Made by a program: the position numbers and the translations under genes
Notes under the pieces: generated by a model
What the model was told of the DNA's origin: nothing
What the model saw: only the letters and a program-made list of their open reading frames with translations
Database searches by the model: none
In this document: piece after piece, positions 1-10,526 of the stretch
How the letters are laid out: each line of letters starts with the position of its first letter
How positions within the stretch are numbered: the stretch's first letter is position 1
Origin: Channallabes apus
Lineage: Eukaryota > Chordata > Actinopteri > Siluriformes > Clariidae
Reading direction: 5' to 3'
Assembly (NCBI GenBank): GCA_030522415.1
Contig: CM060107.1
Coordinates: forward strand, 22,356,071 to 22,420,070
DNA length: 64,000 nt

Positions 1-55
1 GACTAGTGTATTATAGGTGAAAAAATATTTTGCTCTTAGATCGAAGGACACTTAC

Positions 56-3000
56 ATCAAAGTCCACTTTGTCACCCTCAGGGATCCTGGGTGCAGTTGG
101 CCTGTGGTAAAACATTAAAAATATACATTTAATTAGGTATTTTTGTTAATAAGTGCATTTGTACATTATCAAATCCCTGAGTAAATTTCAGAAGAGAGTT
201 TAATTTATAGTCTTTGCTCACTGTATTCACAGTGATGCTGAATGTGGATTTGGCTACTTACTTGAACTTGGGCTTCTCCTCTGTAGATTCAAAACGAAGA
301 GGGGACAAGTACACAGCATTTTGTTAGAAGTCAACTCATGGTAGTGTATGAAGCAAATTGGTATTTCAAACCAAAACTCAAAATTGGTAGTAAATAACAA
401 ACAACAATTAAAAATAAAATCCTAACTTGAAATAAAAAAGATATTAGGAACACATTAACACATGAACATTACAAAGACAGGGGAAATTTGGGAATTTGAT
501 TAAAACTTGTTACATTCGGTTATTATCATTATGGGATTTTACTGGTTGAAATCAAAGTTAAATTCTATAAACTTTGCAAAAAATAGAAGTACAAAAAAGG
601 GAAAAAAAAGTGATTTGCTTCTGTTATCCAAAGCCCACCCAATGTTTCTCCATTTTGGACTGGTCCAAAATGATGCCCATGCTTGGTGGCTTTGTTAGCG
701 TCTGGTCCTCCCTCTTGATATGGGTGGGTCAGTGAATGGTGCATGACATGCAAATTAAATGGCATAGCAGGGTTAGAGGAGTGCGCAATGGCTAGTGGTT
801 GTTAGCATTTTATATTCTTTCACCCTTTTCCCCAAATTGATTTAAATATGGACACAACAATTATCCATTTATGATTACGAATCCATCTGCATTTTTAAAA
901 TAAATGCTTTATCTAAGGTTATTGGCCAATTATTAAGCAGTGCTTCTTGCTCCAAAAGAACATGTTTTACAGGGAGGAACCTCAGTGCACACATTCTCCA
1001 ACAGACGGAGACTACAAACAGCTGAGACAAGGGACCAAGGTGTCCTTCTAACATACAAAGGTAGGATACATCTGTAATCAACATACCTTCCTCTTCATAG
1101 ATCTCTGCATGCAGCAAGCAATGAAAGCAAAAGCAGAATAGACAAAATTAGCAAAGGCAATACAGCTGTATTTCTCACAGGTATAACATAAATTAAAAAG
1201 AAGATGCTGAATTTTGGGAGATAATCACTTATGAGTATTCCCTTAAAATAATTTGCACTAAGTACATAAAGTTTGTTACTTCTGAAGCGGGAATAATGCT
1301 TTGATGAGAGGAGATTGTAATGAAAGATGAACCCAACTGTTTATACATTATACATTATTATTATTATTACTTTCTCTAGCTCATCAACATTCCCATAACA
1401 TTGCGCTTTGAGGAGGGCATGAAGTACAAATCCTTAAACAGGGCAATAATTTAACAACTTATAAAAAGTACATTGTTTTTTTTTTCTAATCACCCCAAGT
1501 AAGGATGAGTGAATAATATTCCAAAATATTGCTGGACAATTAATCTTTACAGATAATATATGCGTAGTCGGGCATTTAGGTCAATAAATGACTCTTTAAA
1601 GCTTGATAGTATTTGTCAATAATTTAAGTATTTGTTTATTTTTTTTTAATAATTTTGAGTATGTTAATAAATATTGGCAAATATCCTCTTAACGAGACCA
1701 TTTGTCCGTTTATTTGGTGTTAAAGTATATAAATAAGTTGTATGCAAAATGGTCAACTGTTAAATATCACAGTTTAAATTTCAATTGCAACATGTGTTAA
1801 AATAATTGCAAAGTGATTTTTTTTTTAATCATACCTTACTCTTATAAATCCTCAATTCAGTTTAATTTTGAGTAAGGGCACTATAATCCACAGACATTGT
1901 GATTATAATTTAAGAGTTTTAGCTAGTGCAGGACAAAAGCATCAAGGGGCTGTGTTCTATCACAGGCGGCCATCATTGCTTGAGCAGAAGTTAATATGAG
2001 TGATGATGAAGGATTCCTATCTAGAAGCTTAGCAAATGGTTATATGGCAATGAAGCATCGGGATAGAATGAAAGCTGCATCATACACTGTAATCAGATAG
2101 GGGGCAGCAAAAATAAAAATAGCAACTGGAAGTCACCTGTAGGTGTGAATACATATTTAACTCTGACAATTACCAGGTAAGAAGAGGAGGTAATGCATGA
2201 TTACTCAGGAACCTTGAGTGTGGAAGGTTGGGTAAGGCATGGGGTATAACCTGATTAGTGCACTGTGACTGGCATGTGATGGGATGGAGCGCACTGCTGA
2301 TTTATGGTGAAGGATGAGAGAACATTCCATGCCACATACCTTCTACCTCAGGCTCAGGTTCAGGCTCAGGCTCAGGCTCTGGGGCTACTGGCTCTGGTTC
2401 TGGCTCTGGTTCAGGCTCAGGTTCAGCCTCAGGCTCAGGCTCAGGCTCAGGTTCTGGGGCTGCCTCAGGAGCCACCTCTACATCTACTACCTCCTCGGCT
2501 ATCTCTATACATGTGCAAGGGAGTGGGGATGGGGAAAGGATGGTTATGGTTAGAGAGGTTAGTGGATGAGACACAGGGTAAGTGATTATTGGATATTAGA
2601 GGGAGAATAGTGTGGTTATTAGTAGCCTGGCTGGCAATAATGAAGTGAAGGAAAGCCAGGGCCACCAGAGGGCACTACCACGGGAAACGTAGCACATGGG
2701 GCAGAAGAAAATATTGGTTATACAGATGATGCAGAAACAGGGACCTAGAAATCACTTTAGAATACTGTTACTGCTATTACGTTATAGCAAGCAAATGAAA
2801 ATCGGTGATTATGATATTAATTTAACATGCTACCAGAAGATCTGAGTAAATATGGTAACCTGCATAATTTTTGTTACTTTGAAGCCTGACTTAGCTTCAG
2901 TGTAGTTTTGATAATTATTCAATCAAGCTATACAAATAAATAATTAATTTCTACACAAGCATGGTTAAGCAAAATACTAAGAGATCAGTGAGATAGCAGG

Positions 3001-4140
3001 TAAAATGACACTTCAAATGATTTATGGGTCCGTGAATAACACAGAGTGACAGTAAAAGACAAAGAGTTCATAATTAAGTTAAAGCATGCAGGAATATGTA
3101 TGCAGCATCTCTGGTAGTTACAAAAACTGAGGGGGAATATTGTGGGTAAAAATAATCAATATTAGAAAATTAGCATCACTAAACAATTAGTGTTGATGGC
3201 AATAAAAAGTCCATCTAACTGTTGTAATTTACCTTCATCGCCGACTTCTTTTTTAATTTGTAAAAAGAAAGCAGTAGATTAGCAGAGTTATCAATAGCGT
3301 CCAGCTGTGCACAGATCAGTGATCTATGTACAGTTGGAGCCATGCTAAGCATACACTGTCCATTCCTCCACAGCTGATAAATTGTTTTTTTTTAATTATT
3401 TAGTACAGCTAATAACAGTGACCTTAAGGGTATGTGATCTTATGCAGCTGTGGAGTATGCAAAGTGTATTTTTTTTTTAATCAAAACAAAAAGCAGAAAC
3501 TGTTGCAAATGGATTTGTTCATATTTCTGAACCGATTGGAAATGAAATAGTTTATGGTTTAGATGACACAATCATAAATCCTAAATTACACGCTTAAAAA
3601 CAGGTGCTGGCTCGAGCTTTGTATTTTGGGGTTTGTCCCTATGGGTTCCACATAGGGTCTCCCAATTAGAAAAGATCCTAAGCAGAACCCCTCTAGACAG
3701 AGCTAGAAGCATCAGCTATCTTACCATCCACCCATTTTTAAGAGTGTATTTTCTAATTTTCAAGCTTTGCTATCGTGCATTGTTAAAAAAAAAAAAAAAA
3801 AAAGTATTATGCCGCTGATATTAAAGAGGCATTGTTCAACCTAAAACTTATTATTAAAACAAACTGAACAAATCTATATTGTGGAATTTATCATTTAGAA
3901 AATTATAAATTGTTGAGAAGGGAGCAATTAATAAAGAAATAAAGACATTCTGTAATGGCCAACCTCAATACTACATCAGAATCAAAAACTCCTATGAAAT
4001 GAATAGTAACAGGACTTACCCTGCTGCTCACTGTAATAAAAACAGAGCAAAACAAATGTTATCTTTCTGAATATTTATCTTGGTATAGAAGTCGATTGAT
4101 GGTGTAGGAAGACAACTCACACATCCTCTGTGTCAGACAT
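56..4140 (-). CDS. tnnt3: Fast skeletal troponin T, 5' part of gene (partial, runs off left edge)
   Basis: Troponin T anchors the troponin complex to tropomyosin on the thin filament of fast muscle. Minus-strand coding exons read from splice sites and phase: 4121-4140 (start codon 4138-4140, CACC before ATG, begins MSDTED), 4020-4030, 3233-3247 (weak acceptor), 2340-2504, 1087-1104, 262-280 and 56-101. Each junction keeps the frame, and the last two exons give EEKPKFK followed by [15 protein letters not shown], the conserved start of the tropomyosin-binding part of TnT. The 18-nt exon 1087-1104 (EIYEEE) is phase-neutral and could be skipped. Exon 2340-2504 is an unusual Glu-Pro repeat. The tropomyosin-, TnI- and TnC-binding regions lie beyond the window. 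The slow or cardiac TnT genes are alternatives; the fast type is favoured by the neighbouring lsp1 and tnni2. Whether this is the a or b co-orthologue cannot be told. Confidence 0.85.
1087..1104 (-). CDS. tnnt3: 18-nt micro-exon of tnnt3
   Basis: On the minus strand ATGCAG precedes an 18-nt stretch followed by GTATGT. It encodes EIYEEE in the phase required by the exons on both sides, and acidic Tyr-Glu blocks of this type are usual in the N-terminal region of TnT. It can be skipped without shifting the frame, so it is probably an alternative exon. Confidence 0.65.
2340..2504 (-). repeat. tnnt3: Glu-Pro repeat exon of tnnt3 (GAGCCT hexamer repeat)
   Basis: This 165-nt coding exon is built almost wholly from GAGCCT/GAACCA-type hexamers, giving runs of EPEPEP broken by AEP, VAP and AAP. 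It starts [15 protein letters not shown] and ends EVEG. Acceptor TATAG and donor GTATGT are both present, and its length is a multiple of 3, so skipping it would keep the frame. It falls in the N-terminal acidic hypervariable region of TnT, where alternative exons are known in vertebrates. Tandem hexamers of this sort tend to vary in copy number. Confidence 0.8.
2662..2675 (+). promoter_or_regulatory. CTCF-like motif in tnnt3 intron
   Basis: CCACCAGAGGGCAC fits the CTCF core consensus CCASYAGRKGGCRS at 14 of 14 positions, plus orientation. It lies just upstream (on the minus strand) of the Glu-Pro exon. No other data support binding. Confidence 0.4.
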
Positions 4141-4223
4141 GGTGACAGTGGACTTTGCGACTAAAAGGGACACATAGATTAGGTTCTTGTGACAAAAACA
4201 CAGAGTACAAGCTCATCCTCAGA

Positions 4224-4233
4224 CTATTTATAA
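4224..4233 (-). promoter_or_regulatory. tnnt3: TATA/MEF2-type site upstream of the tnnt3 start codon
   Basis: The minus strand reads TTATAAATAG, an exact match to the MEF2 consensus YTAWWWWTAR and also a usable TATA box, 84 nt before the ATG. A start about 30 nt downstream would give a short 5' UTR with no intron. However, CCCTTTTAG at 4161-4169 looks like a splice acceptor just before the ATG exon, and TNNT genes normally have a separate non-coding first exon. The true promoter may therefore be farther right, and I did not find that exon. Confidence 0.4.
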
Positions 4234-5444
4234 CAGAGCTCAGAAAATGCCTACGCTAGCAAACTTGCACTGCTAAGCTGTGGCACTGCCAGCAGAGCTG
4301 CCATGTTAAAATGAGTGTGGACAGCTATGGCCTTTAGTGATACTGGAGTTTCTTCAGTTTTACCAAACCATATTCTTGGACTTTTCTCTCCTACATTCCA
4401 TTTCTGCTAAGATAGACAGTGACAACTACATTATTAGCTATAAAAAAAATATTCTGAAACCCAAGCTAAGTGTAAGTGAGACATGTCCACATATGGTTTT
4501 CTGGCAGACTTCATTTTGACCTGGTGTGAGTGATTAATGAGCCTGTCAACATATCCAGTTCAGAGTCTTCAATGTCCACTGGCCAAGCAATATTTATCAA
4601 TTTTTTCATTGAAATTATATATTTGTGTCTTTAGAAATATTGCATTTAGTGCTGATTTTAAAAAAATGTGATTATGTATTTTATCCTATAAGCATTGCGT
4701 TAGCTGTGTAAGCTGCATTACATCAGAGCTAACTGAGAGAGGTCTGTGTCAGCACTAATGTGAGACATCCTTTAAGGTTTCTTGTGTGTAAGTGTTCCAT
4801 CTTAGACAGGTGCAAGTGCCTTCCTGACATGTTTCAGGATTCAGTTTCCATCATCAAGATCAAATTCTTTTTTTCTTGGAATAGTATCTATAACACACTC
4901 CATTCCCTTATGTGGTCATAGTGAATACAGATAGAGAGTTGGAATTTCTTTTTAAATCAAAATTACATGCCATATCTAAATTCAGGAAAAAAAATTTTTA
5001 CACAATGCAGTCAAATTTCAGTTCAAATCGGAAATATATCAGAAGTAGTTTTTTTTATTTGTATAAGTATTTTTTTTTATTATTTATGGTGTATTTTGAA
5101 GCATTTTCTATTTACAAATGAATGTTTTAGATTTCTATTTGGCACTTTTCACCCTATTTTTCCCCCCACAGTTTACGGTTAAAATTTTTATAAATCCCGT
5201 ATAACATATCTCTTTTCCAATTTTTTAAGTAGTTGAGAAGGACTATTTCACTAACAATAAATTTTAGCTAAGACTCCTGTGGTATGCTCATATTTTATAT
5301 AAAGAAGTTGTAAGTGTGCACAGCAGCATTTGAAACAACCAACAATGGCCTAACACAACCAAACTAATCAGTCAATATCAGTAACTGCTACAACAGCTAA
5401 CACATGCTAATGCTAACAGATTGAACCCAAAATGAACACAGGTG

Positions 5445-5452
<8 letters not shown>

Positions 5453-5500
<48 letters not shown>

Positions 5501-5512
5501 CGCACACACACC
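5453..5512. repeat. (CA)n microsatellite
   Basis: Nearly pure CA tract with a few CG interruptions, followed by a short AAT run. Confidence 0.95.
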
Positions 5513-6548
5513 AAATAATAATAATAATAAATGTAAAAAATTAACAGGCTATCTCATTAAAGTTTACTCAGATAAAAATTATTATAATTTGTATGACAAT
5601 TATAATTGTATAATAATATGTATGACATATTATCATGGAGGAGCATGACAATCTGAAATACATATTAATAACTTTTATACACATCTTAAACTAGCATGCA
5701 CATAACAGTATTCAGCAAATTTGTGAACAAATTGCAAAACTATTAACCTTTTCATAAAAACATTTTTTGCTCCCTCAGTGTACTAGCCTTTGCTATCTAT
5801 CTTCTCCATCCCCTCACCTGAGAAATAGCAAGTGATTCAATCATCAACATCTGTGAAGATGGTTGCAACCACTGGAATCATTCTTTTGATGATTAAAATT
5901 CCTGTTGTGAAATTTAATCTGCTTTAAATCCTGAATGTTCCTGCACAGTGACAATGCTTTTTGCACATGTATATTCTACTGATATACAGGTGGAACAGGA
6001 CGCCCTGTTCTCCATTTACTGCTTTCTCTCACTCACACTCACATACACACTCACGCACACACACATCCTCTTTCCTTTCCATTTCTGTTCCCTTTCTGTC
6101 TCAGTGTCTGCTCTCTCTGTCTTACCTCAGAAAAGCTGAAAAGAAGTGAGCTCCCTGGTGGCGGAGACTGGCTGTAAAGTTCTGCAAACATCCAGGGCCG
6201 ATTAAGTCCTTCTGTTATAGTGATACTTGATCTGTGAAGGCCCCCCATTGGCCAAGAGAGCATGGTGGGCATGGCTAAGGAGGCCAGGTCCAGGTTTTGG
6301 TGTAGGCACTGAATAAGGAGATGGAACGATTGTGGAGAATGTGGACGAGGCACAAGTTTAGAATGGGGCAAGAGAGCATAGCTATATTTGCTGTTGCATT
6401 AGGCTAGCAAATTGAACGTTACATCTGAAAGTGAGTGGGATAGTCATTTAAAACATGGAGGCATCAGCGGGGTAGTCATAGGCTGTATTATCAAGGAAGG
6501 GTTTACAAATGCACAGATGTTGAATCTGTCCATATGTTGGGTTTTCAG

Positions 6549-6581
6549 TTTGTGTGTGTGTGTGTGTGTGTGTGTTTCTTT

Positions 6582-6623
<42 letters not shown>

Positions 6624-6641
6624 AACACACAAAAGAAAAAC

Positions 6642-6678
<37 letters not shown>

Positions 6679-6705
6679 AACAAAAAATACTACAAGTACT
6701 CCTAC

Positions 6706-6752
<47 letters not shown>

Positions 6753-6760
6753 TGATGATG

Positions 6761-6806
<46 letters not shown>
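6549..6806. repeat. Compound microsatellite GT/TA/CA/GA/AAT
   Basis: Successive tracts run (GT)n, (TA)n, (CA)n, (GA)n and then a long (AAT)n interrupted by GAT units. The GT-TA-CA part is self-complementary around the TA core. Confidence 0.95.
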
Positions 6807-6808
<2 letters not shown>

Positions 6809-7043
6809 CCATTGGAAAGAATAATTTGAATTAATTCCATCCTTCTGGGAAAAAAAAGTTTGACTAATTTATGTTAAATGAATGGCATTTTGCCAATGCA
6901 ACCCACAGGTCTTTTTTAGTGTCATGATGATCTAAGGGTAATGAACTGTATCTTAACGTCCATTTCATTTGTACTTCTGTTGAGTGGTGTCACTGGCTTA
7001 GGTGTCACGTTTGCAGCCATGGGGTTCAACATTAATCATTTGG

Positions 7044-7057
7044 TCAGCAGAGGGCAG
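7044..7057 (+). promoter_or_regulatory. CTCF-like motif, intergenic
   Basis: TCAGCAGAGGGCAG matches the CTCF core consensus at 13 of 14 positions, plus orientation, in the less AT-rich stretch between tnnt3 and prr33. Prediction from the motif alone. Confidence 0.35.
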
Positions 7058-8377
7058 CATTTTTTACAGTCACTGAGGCTTCCTGTGTGGGCTGCTGACT
7101 TGAGGCAGGTGGGGGTATTATGGGGCATATGTACTGTAAGGTGCTCTAGCCACCTCCTGCCATGCGAACGGTCCCCCTGCACCTCATCACCACTCTGTGC
7201 ACATTCTAAGTAAAGGGGTCAGGTTTTATTTTTGGACTGCTATGGAGCTAGTGCCTTCCATTTTGGAGGAAGGGACGATAGTTGAGCTTAACATGAGCCT
7301 CTTGTTCTGATCCTCTAGGCTGGGAGAAGCAGGCAGCAGCCATTCACCCCTAACCAGCAGAAACACAGGTAAAATAAGCCCAAAACAGGTTCAGATTTTT
7401 ATTGCGTTTTGAAAACGTTCATGCTGAGGTGTTAATGTCGCATCATAGGGCAGTGATGTGGTTTGGGAGCTGGTGTTGTGGTGAGTCATTCATATTAGAT
7501 AAATTGTATAATTCTGCATTAGTCTATTGTTTAAAGATTATAATATTTTTGAAGGTGTATAACTGCATTATATTGCATGCAACATACGCTGAAAAGACAT
7601 TCAGTTTTAAAAAAACATTCATATGTCATGCAAAAGAGATCCCAAAAGATAAAAAAAAAAAAGTGATGAGTTGGAAATGTGAGTTTGTTTCCAAATTCCA
7701 AATTTGTTTCCAAAGAATTTTTCTCTTTTTGTTAAAGGGGACTTTTTCTGAAGTGAGCCATCTGATATCTGTTATCTGTCGTGGTAAGATATTCTTGTGC
7801 ATTTCTTATTCACCTGCAGCTGTGTGTTTACCTGTTTTTGCTGTTATTGTAGTTTTGTCATTTGTTTGTTGTTGCTCAAAGGTGCTAAGAAGGATTACTT
7901 GTGCAAGGTCTGAATCTACTGCCTGACTATTCTTGCACTTTCCTCTTTTGAACATGTGTTGGAGTTATTTCAAAATCGCTAAGCCTATAGTGCCTTAAAA
8001 GGATGAGCCCTTCTCATGTGTCAGGCCACAGGTTCGGTTTCTGTGGGAGTGGGGCTCTGAGGAGCTCCTATAACCAGGCCCCCCATAGGATAATTTAAAT
8101 TATATTTGCACAAGTTAAAAAGGATATTCTGGGTTTTTTTTTGGTGGGGGGGGTTTGATTTAAATAATTTTGAATATAAAACATTTTAGTATTAAATTTA
8201 AAGACTAAAATACATTAAAAATAATGTTTTTGTTATTAATTAGGAAACATGTAGTCCAGGCCAAGCCTGAGTAGAACACACTTAACTTACTAACTCATTA
8301 TTTAACATTGATTATTAAGTAAACAGAGTGATTTCTTACAATTTTAGCGCAAATCTGTTAACTATATATCTGAACTG

Positions 8378-8426
8378 GACAGCAGTGGCTGTCTGTCACA
8401 TATGTTGATAGACAGCTACCGCTGTC
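8378..8426. repeat. Imperfect inverted repeat (17-bp arms)
   Basis: Arms 8378-8394 and 8410-8426 are reverse complements apart from two positions, with a 15-nt loop. No transposon ends were recognised around it. Confidence 0.6.
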
Positions 8427-9884
8427 AGATACATTGTATGGAAAATTATTAGGTGTCAGCAGTCTGATTTATAATGCATCAAAGTTTAATCCAATCTGTA
8501 TCATGACCTGTAATTGTCCCATGTCATGAAAACAGTACTGAGGTTTTATTTTATTTATTGACGTGAAAGCACCAGACTCTGTGACAGGGAACAGACAGCT
8601 CGGCCTTGCCTATGCTCCCTAAAATTAGGCCAAGGGACTCTGCAGCATTTGAGTAGGGTGTGGTACTGTGTCAGAAGACATGGGTGTCATAAACTGTATG
8701 GATCTTCTTACCATTACAAAAACAGCTGCTTGGTGTAATCATCTAAAAATTATTAAACTCACACCAACCTGAACTGAATCCATGAACACATCTTAACTAC
8801 TACAATCTACGTCACCACTTTGCTTAGGGAATAATAATAAGAACAGCAAGCAAGAAGGAATTTAATAATAAAAAGATCAAATTTATTAAACAAAATACTA
8901 GTACAATATAAAATGGTTTCATTGGTGGAACATTCAAAATATATATTTTAAGGAAAAACAGGGAAATCTTTAACCATGGTGTGGTACTGTATGAAGCAGA
9001 CTAGCGGTACAAATGATCATCATTGAGCTAAAATATTTTTCATAAATATAGTAAAGTGGATTATCTCCAGTGTTCAGGTTTCAGTGAAAGATATTTCCTA
9101 TAGAATAGTTGATAGTTGACTATGCTCAGTGACAAACTGGACCCTATATACCAGTGTCACTTACTGGAGAAAGGATTTATCATAAGTCTATTTTTTACCA
9201 TTTATTCCATATATAAAACAAAAAGCCTAACATTACTGTTTGACTCCAAACCAATAGTCCATCCACAATATTTGGGGTTGGGGCTAATTCCAAAATATAG
9301 CACTGACCTGATGTCTCCTACCATCCTATTTACATATACATAACCATACCAACAAAACAGTATACTTTATAATCTGATTTGTAGTGCGGAAACATGTCTG
9401 GGTACATTTTAAACAAGGACAGGTGAAAAAGCTATGTAAACATAACATGCTTCATGACATAGTAATACAGATATATTTGTGTTTTAAACGATAAAATCAA
9501 CAAAATCGTATGGGAGACATGTATCTTAATGACTGAAAGCTATTTATGTATGTGAATGTAAAACCAGTAAGAAACAAAGCGTCCTTGTATATCACCAAAT
9601 CTCCATTATGCAACAGGCTTTCACAAGTCATGGTGGTACAAGTCCCCTGAAAAATTAATAAAAAGTAAATGTTAGTCATGGGCCAACTATCATGTTCATA
9701 ATAATACACATTTAAAATTAATTTTCTGTACATGTTCCACCGAGATGTATTTAGCATAAAGGCCATATAATTATTAACACCACAAAATAAGTAGTTTTAA
9801 TATATAAAATGATATATAATATTTTTTAAACACGTGTGTGTGTGTGTTTTACAGATATAGCCAAAAAGTTATAAAAATGTTAAC

Positions 9885-9885
<1 letters not shown>

Positions 9886-9924
<39 letters not shown>
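9886..9924. repeat. (AAT)n microsatellite
   Basis: Pure AAT/ATA trinucleotide run in AT-rich intergenic DNA. Confidence 0.9.
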
Positions 9925-9925
<1 letters not shown>

Positions 9926-10295
9926 TTATGTTAATGAAATAATTATAAAATAATTAAATACATTATATCAGTTCAAAAGTTTATGTTGCCCCCTGTGAAT
10001 TTGTTTTCAGTATTCTCTTGTATACCAACAGTATGTCTTTATTATTAAACTGCCTGCAGTGAGTCTTTAAACAACTTTCTCTTGAAATATAGTATGAAAT
10101 CTTGCCTTCAAATATTAGCCTTCATGTTTGTTACAGCTCACCTGTCATATAGTGTATGTTTCAAATAAGCTCTGAAAACTTAAAGGATCATGGAGATTTA
10201 CATTCAAAAGATTTACATTTAATCTTTTTTTCTGTGGATCTTTTTATTTAATGTTTTTTTAAATTATTTAATTGTGACCTTGTTTCAGCAGACTC

Positions 10296-10309
10296 TGCTT
10301 CTTCTTCTT

Positions 10310-10368
<59 letters not shown>

Positions 10369-10382
10369 GATGATGATGATGA
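10296..10382. repeat. Compound trinucleotide repeat CTT/ATT/GAT before prr33
   Basis: Three trinucleotide blocks in a row, (CTT)n then (ATT)n then (GAT)n, about 145 nt before the prr33 coding exon. Confidence 0.9.
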
Positions 10383-10526
10383 AGTTCTATCTTTGAGTGT
10401 TAATTATATTTAATAATAGAGGCATTTTACAAATTTTTCCCAGTTTAAACCCCAACAGGGGATATACAGTTGTACATGTAATTATATATGCTAATATCTT
10501 CTTTTTTTTTTTTTTTTTTGTCCCAG

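Larger units (their letters stand above)
4235..10526. other. Intergenic region between tnnt3 and prr33
   Basis: No convincing coding exon was found. It holds microsatellites (5453-5512, 6549-6806, 9886-9924, 10296-10382), an imperfect 17-bp inverted repeat at 8378-8426, a CTCF-like motif at 7044-7057 and a less AT-rich stretch near 7000-7350 with a CAGGTG E-box. tnnt3 and prr33 diverge from this region, so it should contain both promoters, including any distal non-coding first exon of tnnt3. A 174-codon open frame at 7402-7926 looks like chance. Confidence 0.6.

Noticed and set aside
1835..1860. Possible extra tnnt3 micro-exon before a GTATGA donor (minus)
   Set aside because: Encoded residues are not acidic and no good acceptor is present.
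2304..2585. Two plus-strand frames across the Glu-Pro exon
   Set aside because: Both are repeat-driven translations opposite the real tnnt3 exon.
6448..6840. Poly-Ile, Arg-Glu and Cys-Val open frames
   Set aside because: Direct translations of microsatellites. The same holds for frames over the CA/GT tracts elsewhere.
7402..7926. 174-codon open frame on the plus strand
   Set aside because: Composition is Phe/Cys/Ile-rich as expected from AT-rich noncoding DNA. No domain, no splice or promoter context.
10296..10382. CRISPR-like array from regular short repeats
   Set aside because: Pure trinucleotide microsatellites with no spacers, in a vertebrate genome.
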